A stretch of 32,924 bases of DNA from a virus. Below are positions 27,524 to 32,924 of the stretch, one piece after another. Under the pieces are notes generated by a model. The model searched no databases and had not been told where the DNA came from. It saw only the letters and a list, made by a program, of their open reading frames with translations. The first letter of the stretch is position 1; each line of letters opens with the position of its first letter. Location of the stretch: IMG/VR virus record IMGVR_UViG_3300038457_000187, positions 1 through 32,924 of that record; one strand, written 5' to 3'. Both the position numbers and the translations under genes were made by a program.

Positions 27524-28471
27524 ATGGCCTGGTGCGCCTGCCGCTGCGTCCAAGTGCAAAGCTGCCGGCACTTTCCGGCTGAACAACAAAACATGACTCC
27601 CTCCCTGAATCTCACTCCGATTTCCGCACTCTACCTGTTCGCCGTCTATCTGACGCGCGCGGGCTATCTCGCAGTCACAGGCAAGCAGGCACCGCCGTTC
27701 GATCCGACGAAGCCGGTCAAGAACTGGTTCGATCCGGCACCCAACGGCCAGCCGTACCTGATGTTCGATACCGCCGCAGGCAAACTTATCACCTTGCCGC
27801 TGCCGTCCGCGATTGCCTCCACGGTGAATCTGCCCGGGAGCTACAACTACCCGGCATACGTGGAGACACCGACAGACGCCACACAGAATTGCCTGGTCTC
27901 CGAAATCGCTCCCACGCCGATCGATCCGGCCACCTTGTGCATGGAAGCGGAAGCGCAGGCCGTCGCGAGCGCGATTGCCTTCCTGTTCCCCGGCAAGACC
28001 GTAACCGTGGCGCAGCAGGCGTATGGCATGTTCTATGCCGTCTTTCCCGCGGATGAACTCAGGCGCCAATGGTGCATCCTGGTCAACGGCGTTTCGCCGT
28101 ACGGCGCAGGCTTCGACCTCCACGCCAAGACGCTGATACTCGAGCGTGACAGCGCGGGCGTCGGTGCGCCGCAACATTGGATTTACGCGCCCGCCGATGG
28201 CGAGCCCGCCAACGATCCCACGGTGCAATCGATTCCGGACCAGCAAATTACCCTGGTTCCCGCCGGCGCCATGACGCTGCCGGTCCCGATCGAGCCGCTC
28301 GCGGCCGATCAGCAGTTCGTGCTGGTGCCGCCGGCAAACGCCTTATTTGGGCAGGCCACATGGATGGTGGAAACGATTCCTCCGCCGCCCGTGGTCACGC
28401 TGGCCGAAGTCCAGCGACTTGTCGCGCAGTACAACGCGCAGGCAGGTGTCACTCCTCTAAATGTGAGTTAA
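27524..28471 (+). CDS. Hypothetical protein (315 or 292 aa)
   Basis: ATG at 27524 has GGTGGA upstream; an ATG at 27593 would drop a Cys-rich start. The product has SALYLFAVYLTRAGYLAVTG near the N-terminus, a central AFLFPGKTVTVAQQAYGMFY and a Pro-rich end (ETIPPPPVVTLAEVQRLVAQ). No domain is recognised. Gene position between integrase and small membrane proteins suggests a structural or accessory phage protein. Signal or anchor is not clear. Confidence 0.65.
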   Translation: MAWCACRCVQVQSCRHFPAEQQNMTPSLNLTPISALYLFAVYLTRAGYLAVTGKQAPPFDPTKPVKNWFDPAPNGQPYLMFDTAAGKLITLPLPSAIASTVNLPGSYNYPAYVETPTDATQNCLVSEIAPTPIDPATLCMEAEAQAVASAIAFLFPGKTVTVAQQAYGMFYAVFPADELRRQWCILVNGVSPYGAGFDLHAKTLILERDSAGVGAPQHWIYAPADGEPANDPTVQSIPDQQITLVPAGAMTLPVPIEPLAADQQFVLVPPANALFGQATWMVETIPPPPVVTLAEVQRLVAQYNAQAGVTPLNVS

Positions 28472-28476
28472 ATGCT

Positions 28477-28707
28477 ATGCCCCCGCCCCTCATCACCGCC
28501 ATTGTAGCCTTGCTCGTTTTGGCCGGCCAAAGCCTCAACGTCTGGCTCACCTTGCGCCTCCGCGTCGATCAAGCCGAGACACGCACTGAGTTGGGGGCGA
28601 TGAAGAACACCATTCTAGATGAAGTCGATAAGGTCTACGTGCGCCAGGAAATCTGCAAGCGGGATATGGAAATCGCGACGCTCCGGGTGGGACACGCGGG
28701 GACGTAA
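28477..28707 (+). CDS. Small membrane protein (76 aa)
   Basis: ATG at 28477; five bases after the upstream stop. One transmembrane helix (LITAIVALLVLAGQSLNVWL) is followed by a charged helix (VDQAETRTELGAMKNTILDE). A single membrane helix with a charged tail recalls small phage anchor or lysis-accessory proteins. A holin is possible but not supported by a known motif. Confidence 0.65.
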   Translation: MPPPLITAIVALLVLAGQSLNVWLTLRLRVDQAETRTELGAMKNTILDEVDKVYVRQEICKRDMEIATLRVGHAGT

Positions 28708-28710
28708 TCG

Positions 28711-28806
28711 ATGAGATCCCTGCATAATCCGCCGCGCTATCCGGAGTCGGACGAAGAGACCGCGGGACTTTTGCGATGGGCTCGCTGGTATGGCGACGAA
28801 GAGTAA
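28711..28806 (+). CDS. Acidic 31-residue peptide
   Basis: ATG at 28711, TAA at 28806, overlapping the start of the next gene (28790). The product (RSLHNPPRYPESDEETAGLL, then RWARWYGDEE) is acidic and Trp-rich. Short but tightly packed between two genes; a chance frame is possible. Confidence 0.4.
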   Translation: MRSLHNPPRYPESDEETAGLLRWARWYGDEE

Positions 28807-29134
28807 AACAATAACCAAAATGACACAACGAGACGTGAAGAAGGAACTGGCGAAAGCCCAAGCCGAGTTGGCGCAAGCGAGGAAGGACCGGGACGACGCG
28901 GTCGAGTGCTCTGTCGATCTCGCGGAGCGCCTGCTGGCAGTTAGCCGCGAAAGCAGCGGCCTTTTGCATCACGTCAACGCATTGACCAACGCAAACGAGG
29001 CGCAGGAGCGCCAGATTAACCAACTCCAATCCAGCCTGGGCGCCTTCCGCGACCGCTTCAAAGCCCGCGTCTCGGAGATGAATATGGAAGCGCGGTTCTG
29101 GGGCATCTCGATTTCGGAGCTGCTGAAGGCCTAA
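28790..29134 (+). CDS. Coiled-coil protein (114 aa)
   Basis: ATG at 28790; an in-frame ATG at 28820 is possible. The whole chain is coiled coil (VKKELAKAQAELAQARKDRD, then DLAERLLAVSRESSGLLHHV and QERQINQLQSSLGAFRDRFK) ending in SISELLKA. No family is recognised. It might dimerise with or support the membrane proteins around it. Confidence 0.65.
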   Translation: MATKSKTITKMTQRDVKKELAKAQAELAQARKDRDDAVECSVDLAERLLAVSRESSGLLHHVNALTNANEAQERQINQLQSSLGAFRDRFKARVSEMNMEARFWGISISELLKA

Positions 29135-29141
29135 GCCCACC

Positions 29142-29531
29142 GTGCGACTACTCCTACCGCTCTCCTGCCTGTGGTTGGCGCTGATCGGAATCGGACTGGC
29201 TTGGCGGGAGCACGTCGCCGCGCAGGACGTCCGGTTCATCGTCCTTGACGCTCCTGACGCGCAAGGCGTAGCCCTGGCGGCCACCCAGAAGCGCGAAGCC
29301 GACCGGCATTGGCGGGCAGTCGAGCGCTACATCCGGGACAAGTACACCGGCGACCCAACCGGCGACGCCCGGTCCGGCGAAACGAAGGTGGAAGCTAAGA
29401 GCACGCGCAAAGGGTGGGAATATGGCTTCGACTTTTCGCACAACTGCCTGGAGTCCTCGCGGGATTGCAACCTGATCGTGGCGCGGCCAAAGCCTGGCTG
29501 CGTAGCGGACGAAAACACTGATCCTCGATGA
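29142..29531 (+). CDS. Secreted or anchored hypothetical protein (129 aa)
   Basis: GTG at 29142. The N-terminus (RLLLPLSCLWLALIGIGLAW) is a signal peptide or membrane anchor. The rest (EADRHWRAVERYIRDKYTGD, then WEYGFDFSHNCLESSRDCN) has two nearby Cys that could pair. No family. Its neighbours suggest a periplasmic or virion-linked job. Overlaps the glycosyltransferase start by four bases. Confidence 0.6.
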   Translation: MRLLLPLSCLWLALIGIGLAWREHVAAQDVRFIVLDAPDAQGVALAATQKREADRHWRAVERYIRDKYTGDPTGDARSGETKVEAKSTRKGWEYGFDFSHNCLESSRDCNLIVARPKPGCVADENTDPR

Positions 29532-30544
29532 AAGCCATTCTCCTTTTTAAGAACCCCGCAATCGAATCGGCGACCGCTTGCCACCAAGGGCTGGGAATCA
29601 CGGCCGCCACCACGGCTCTATCGCTGCGGGAGCAGCGGCTCGACGTCACCGCGTACCCTGTGCCACATGGCGAGTATATCTGGTCGCAACTGGCCGGTCC
29701 GTGGAGCGACGTAACCCACGTGGTGATGGAAGCGCCTTTCGTGGACGCTCCTTTTTTAGGCAAGCTCTTTGCCGCGTTCCCGGCGAAGCGCTTCACCCTG
29801 GTATACCATTCCAATCTGGGATTCCTCGCACAGGACGGCTTTGCTGGAGCCTCACTGCCGTTGTACATGGCGCTCGAAGCCAGTCAAAAGAACTTCTGTG
29901 TGGCGGCCAACTCCCAAAAATTGGCGGAATCCATGCAAGCGGCCACAGGGATGCCGTTCACCTGGCTGCCGAATTTGTACCACCTGCCCGCGCAGACCCG
30001 GCGCGAGCGTGAACCGTGGCGCGCCGGCCACATTCTGAATGTCGGGCTCTTCGGCGCCAGCCGCGTGCTCAAGAATTGGCTGACGGCGACCGTGGCGAGC
30101 ATGATTATGGCGCGCACATTGGGCGCTCCGGTGCGTTTCCACGTCTCCACCGGACGCGACGAAGGCGCCGCGCAAAGCCGCCAGAACCTCCAAGCGATTC
30201 TGGGACTCAACCCCTCGGTGACGCTGGTTCCGGTGCCGTGGCTGTCCCACGACGACTTCGTGCGGTATCTGTACGGCATGGACCTGCTCCTGCAGCCCAG
30301 CTTCACCGAGACGTTCAATAACGTAACCGCCGACGGTTGCGCGTGCGGCGTTCCCAGCGTGGTTTCGGCGGCGGTCGGATGGGTGCCTCAGAGTTGGATG
30401 GCCGAGCCGGACAGTGCGCTGGCGATTGCCAACGCCGGCTGTGCCTTAATGCGGAATCGAAACGCGGGACTCGACGGCTGGAAAGCGCTGGACAGCTACA
30501 ACCGGGACGCGCGCCTCGCCTGGACGCAATGGCTCATGGCGTAA
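29528..30544 (+). CDS. GT-B (GT1/GT4-like) glycosyltransferase (338 aa)
   Basis: ATG at 29528 overlaps the upstream stop (ATGA). The C-terminal half has VGLFGASRVLKNWLTATVAS, PWLSHDDFVRYLYGMDLLLQ, PSFTETFNNVTADGCACGVP, and SVVSAAVGWVP, the nucleotide-sugar-binding half of a GT4-like GT-B enzyme. The N-terminal half (ILLFKNPAIESATACHQGLG, then FTLVYHSNLGFLAQDG) is the acceptor side. It may modify phage DNA, virions or a host surface sugar. The acceptor cannot be read. Confidence 0.82.
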   Translation: MKAILLFKNPAIESATACHQGLGITAATTALSLREQRLDVTAYPVPHGEYIWSQLAGPWSDVTHVVMEAPFVDAPFLGKLFAAFPAKRFTLVYHSNLGFLAQDGFAGASLPLYMALEASQKNFCVAANSQKLAESMQAATGMPFTWLPNLYHLPAQTRREREPWRAGHILNVGLFGASRVLKNWLTATVASMIMARTLGAPVRFHVSTGRDEGAAQSRQNLQAILGLNPSVTLVPVPWLSHDDFVRYLYGMDLLLQPSFTETFNNVTADGCACGVPSVVSAAVGWVPQSWMAEPDSALAIANAGCALMRNRNAGLDGWKALDSYNRDARLAWTQWLMA

Positions 30545-30570
30545 AAGCTGAAAGTTGATGGCTGAAAGCT
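30545..30570. repeat. Heptamer array over the terminase start
   Basis: AAGCTGAAAGTTGATG and GCTGAAAGC; the ATG of the small terminase (30558) and its first codons lie inside the array. Confidence 0.65.
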
Positions 30571-31217
30571 CCTACGACCCCAAAAATCTACCCCCCGGCG
30601 TGCGCGCCTTTCTCACCGCCATCAGCGTCTGGCCCGACATCGGCGACGCTGCACACCGCGCAGCAGAAGCGCTGCACCCGCCGGTCCAGCCCCCGATCCT
30701 CGCGCCTGGCGGATTGAGCGGTCCGGGCAAAGCGGAGCGGGAAGCCGCCGCGACCGCGCAGCGGGCACGCGAGGCACGACGCGCCAAGCTCGTCGAGAAG
30801 CTGGCTGAGCGTATCCGGTGCCAGCACAAGCGGCGCGAGAAGGACGATCCGGCTTACAAGGCCGCATTCGACGAAGCTTGGGAGTTGGGGCGAGAAGGAC
30901 TGCAAGATCGCGCTGTCAAGCGTGCCACCCTGGGTTGGGACGAGCCGGTCTTCCAGGGCGGGATGCTTGTAGGCTACAAGCATAAAGTATCGGACAGCGT
31001 ACTGCTCCGGACGCTCGAAACCTTCTATCCGGAGACCTGGGGCAAGCGCAAGATGGAGCACGAGCACTCCGGCAGCTTGAAACTGGGAGTCGGATCGCTA
31101 TCGGATGAGGAGCTTGAATCTCGAATTGCCGCTGGAGAGCAGCTTATCGCTCGACTTAGTAAGAGAGACGGTGGCGACGTGGAAAGAGCAACGGAACCGC
31201 AGGCGGCTGAGCAATAA
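30558..31217 (+). CDS. Phage terminase small subunit-like protein (219 aa)
   Basis: I chose the ATG at 30558; a TTG at 30555 is possible. Residues 80-110 are an Arg/Lys-rich coiled coil (ARRAKLVEKLAERIRCQHKR). The core YKAAFDEAWELGREGLQDRA, VKRATLGWDEPVFQGGMLVG, and SDSVLLRTLETFYPETWGKR has the order that I know from small terminase subunits (AW-E-G-D-A-RA-G-EP-VF then S-LL-LK...P-W). Its position before the large subunit agrees. It would bind DNA and start packaging. Confidence 0.8.
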   Translation: MAESSYDPKNLPPGVRAFLTAISVWPDIGDAAHRAAEALHPPVQPPILAPGGLSGPGKAEREAAATAQRAREARRAKLVEKLAERIRCQHKRREKDDPAYKAAFDEAWELGREGLQDRAVKRATLGWDEPVFQGGMLVGYKHKVSDSVLLRTLETFYPETWGKRKMEHEHSGSLKLGVGSLSDEELESRIAAGEQLIARLSKRDGGDVERATEPQAAEQ

Positions 31218-32640
31218 ATTCGCCACATTCTACCCGGAGACGGGGCCGCTACGCCGGGACCTGTACCCCAAGCACTGCGCATTCTTCGCGGCCGGCGCGA
31301 CACATAACGAACGGCTCGCCATCTGCGGGAATCGCGTTGGAAAGTCGGAAGGCCTCGGCGCCTATGAAGTCAGCCTGCACCTGACCGGGGACTATCCGGC
31401 CTGGTGGAAAGGCCGCCGCTTCGACCGGCCCATCGATGCCTGGGTAGCGGGAAAGACCGGCGAGACCACGCGCGATATCGTGCAGGGCAAGCTGCTCGGG
31501 AAGTTGAGCCGCATAGCCGGCGACGACGCGCGCGCCACGCTGGGCCTTGGCACCGGCATGATTCCGCGGGAGCGCATCATCGGCAAGCCGTCGCCCAAGT
31601 CCGGCATATCCGATGCCATCGATACGGCTTGGATACAGCACGTCTCCGGCGGCAAGAGCACGCTGGGCTTCAAGTCATACGGCAAAGACCGGGACGCTTT
31701 TGAAGGGACAGAGCGGGACCTCGTATGGTTAGATGAAGAGCCTCCAGCCGATGTTTACGACGAGTGCACGATCCGGCTGATGGCCACCCGGCCCGGCGAG
31801 CGCAACGGCCTGATGCTCATCACCTTCACGCCGCTGGCCGGATACAGCGAAGTCGTCAAGAGCTTCCTCGAATCCGAAGACCCGTCCAAATTCTACATTC
31901 AGATCGGTTGGAACGACGCACCCCACTTGAGCGAAGAAGTCAAAGCCGAAATGCGCCGGAAGTACGCCGGGCAGCCGCACCTGCTGAAGACCCGCGAGCT
32001 GGGCGAACCGGGCCAGGGCGAAGGCGCCATCTATCCGGTGGAGCTGGATTCGCTGCTGGTCGATCCCTTCGACATCCCGTCGCACTGGCCGCGCGGCTAC
32101 GGCATGGACGTCGGCAAAACCGCCGTAGTCTGGGGCGCGCTCGATAAGCCCAACGACATCTTGTATCTCTACCGGGAATACTACTCCGAGGAGTACAACC
32201 CGGCGCTGCACGCGATCGCCATCAAGGGCCGCGATAACAAAGACCAGTGGATACCGGGCTTCATCGACCCGGGCAGTTTGGGATCCAGCCAGGTCGACGG
32301 GCAAAAGCTGTTTCGGATTTACAAGGTCGAGCACAGGCTGAATCTGCAGCTTGCCCCAAACAGCGTCGAAGCCGGCTTGCGGCACATGCTGGAGCGCATG
32401 CAGTCCGGCCGCCTGAAAGTATTTAGGACGCTGCCGCGCTGGCAAAAGGAATTCCTGCGGTATCACAGGATGAACATCGAAACGGTGTTCGGAATTTCTT
32501 CGAAGGTCGTCAAAAAGGACGATCATTTGATGGATTCCAGCCGTTATCTCGAAGGCAGCACCGACAAAATGATCGTGAAGCCCACGCGCCCGGCGCCGCC
32601 TCCCAAGGTTGTTATCAGCGAACGGGGATGGATGGCGTAA
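31105..32640 (+). CDS. Phage terminase large subunit (511 aa)
   Basis: ATG at 31105 overlaps the small subunit by 113 bases; a GTG at 31171 is the alternative. Walker A is CGNRVGKSEG (residues about 74-83), Walker B is DLVWLDEE (205-212), and motif III is ITFTPLAG. The nuclease domain shows Asp335 in GMDVGKTAVVWG, Asp388 in FIDPGS and Asp477 in DDHLMDSSRY. LYPKHCAFFAAG and LTGDYPAWWKGRRFDRP are further signatures of the family. It cuts concatemers and drives DNA into the capsid. TAA at 32640 is followed by a heptamer array. Confidence 0.95.
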   Translation: MRSLNLELPLESSLSLDLVRETVATWKEQRNRRRLSNKFATFYPETGPLRRDLYPKHCAFFAAGATHNERLAICGNRVGKSEGLGAYEVSLHLTGDYPAWWKGRRFDRPIDAWVAGKTGETTRDIVQGKLLGKLSRIAGDDARATLGLGTGMIPRERIIGKPSPKSGISDAIDTAWIQHVSGGKSTLGFKSYGKDRDAFEGTERDLVWLDEEPPADVYDECTIRLMATRPGERNGLMLITFTPLAGYSEVVKSFLESEDPSKFYIQIGWNDAPHLSEEVKAEMRRKYAGQPHLLKTRELGEPGQGEGAIYPVELDSLLVDPFDIPSHWPRGYGMDVGKTAVVWGALDKPNDILYLYREYYSEEYNPALHAIAIKGRDNKDQWIPGFIDPGSLGSSQVDGQKLFRIYKVEHRLNLQLAPNSVEAGLRHMLERMQSGRLKVFRTLPRWQKEFLRYHRMNIETVFGISSKVVKKDDHLMDSSRYLEGSTDKMIVKPTRPAPPPKVVISERGWMA

Positions 32641-32642
32641 AG

Positions 32643-32792
32643 AGCTTTCAGCTTTCAGCTATCAGCTTTCAGCTTTTGCGCAACCGAGCGCAAGGCGCTT
32701 CCCTGGTTCCGGGAGCGGGGCTGCCGTTCGAATCGTGCGGCTCGGCGCTGTCGGGAACGGGCTGAAGGCTGATTGCTGAAAGCTGAAAGCTA
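32643..32792. terminator. Facing heptamer arrays after the terminase gene
   Basis: TTTCAGC/TATCAGC heptamers (32643-32676) face reverse-complement units (32760-32792) across about 83 bases. They lie between the rightward terminase gene and a leftward gene ending at 32842, the same convergent placement as at 12796-12870. They could pair into a large stem and act as a bidirectional terminator. No T tract supports it. Confidence 0.45.
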
Positions 32793-32841
32793 CTTTCGGT
32801 AGTGGTGTCAGGTTGTGTTGGTTAAATATTCACCGGTTAGC

Positions 32842-32924
32842 CTAGCGCTCCCGTTTGCCTTTTTCCCAGCCTAACACCCCGGCCACGGCCATCGAAATCA
32901 GCCAGCCAACCACGAGCACGGTCG
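32842..32924 (-). CDS. Small membrane peptide, C-terminal part (partial)
   Basis: The leftward frame is open at the right edge (in frame from 32922) and ends at TAG 32842. The visible 26 residues (TVLVVGWLISMAVAGVLGW then EKGKRER) are one membrane helix with a basic tail. The start lies outside the window. A small phage membrane protein is likely; the family is unknown. Confidence 0.45.
   Translation of the reverse strand, partial: TVLVVGWLISMAVAGVLGWEKGKRER

Noticed and set aside
28477-28707. Holin
   Set aside because: A single membrane helix with a charged tail is not enough, and no endolysin is nearby.

Overview
The window reads as a temperate tailed-phage (prophage) genome segment from a GC-rich soil-type bacterium. 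Three things point to a phage: a terminase small/large pair at the right end, the C-terminal part of a giant virion-associated polyvalent protein at the left edge, and long runs of tiny genes joined by ATGA/GTGA overlaps. A tyrosine recombinase (lambda-integrase type) and paired HTH regulators indicate a temperate life style. The host may be an Acidobacteriota (Bryobacterales-like). This is inferred only from high GC, an ECF sigma factor, an acidobacterial-style secreted FN3 protein and dispersed heptamer repeats (TTTCAGC type). I hold it with low to moderate confidence.

Layout. (1) 1-4616 (+): end of a giant polyvalent protein. (2) 4617-4806: convergent intergenic region with a sigma70-like promoter and a GTACA-centred palindrome. 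(3) 4807-11615 (-): early operon of small genes, including two ASCH-type proteins, an HNH protein, several zinc-ribbon proteins, Gp157 and a recombination-associated protein. (4) 11616-11743: divergent control region with GTACT-repeat operator candidates. (5) 11744-12741 (+): short operon containing a decayed Gp37/Gp68 (DUF5131) gene start. (6) 12796-12870: heptamer inverted array between convergent genes. (7) 12877-21124 (-): second early operon with secreted proteins, a Dam-type adenine methyltransferase, a replication-initiator-like protein with iteron-like repeats inside its gene, an HNH protein and a C5 cytosine methyltransferase overprinted by a second recognisable reading frame. (8) 21144-22049: structured leader, operator and ECF sigma factor (+). 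(9) 22051-23263: IS200/IS605-type TnpB element with unusual long inverted ends. (10) 23590-24441: divergent pair of LuxR-type HTH proteins sharing a Cys-rich tail. (11) 24509-32640 (+): long rightward operon with a KTSC protein, NusG/UpxY-like antiterminator, small integrase, accessory small membrane and coiled-coil proteins, a GT-B glycosyltransferase and the terminase subunits. (12) 32643-32924: heptamer arrays and the end of a leftward membrane peptide.

How it works together. The two leftward blocks carry replication, recombination and DNA modification. The rightward block carries regulation, integration and DNA packaging. Transcription could be directed by three phage-borne factors: the ECF sigma, the NusG-like protein and the LuxR-type pair. 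No capsid, portal, tail or lysis gene is recognisable here, so the morphogenesis module must lie outside the window.

Most unusual items: the methyltransferase overprinting, with an 8-bp repeat near its start; the TnpB element bounded by a 32-bp perfect inverted repeat; a perfect 14-bp palindrome at three loci, one inside the replication gene; and heptamer arrays at gene ends.
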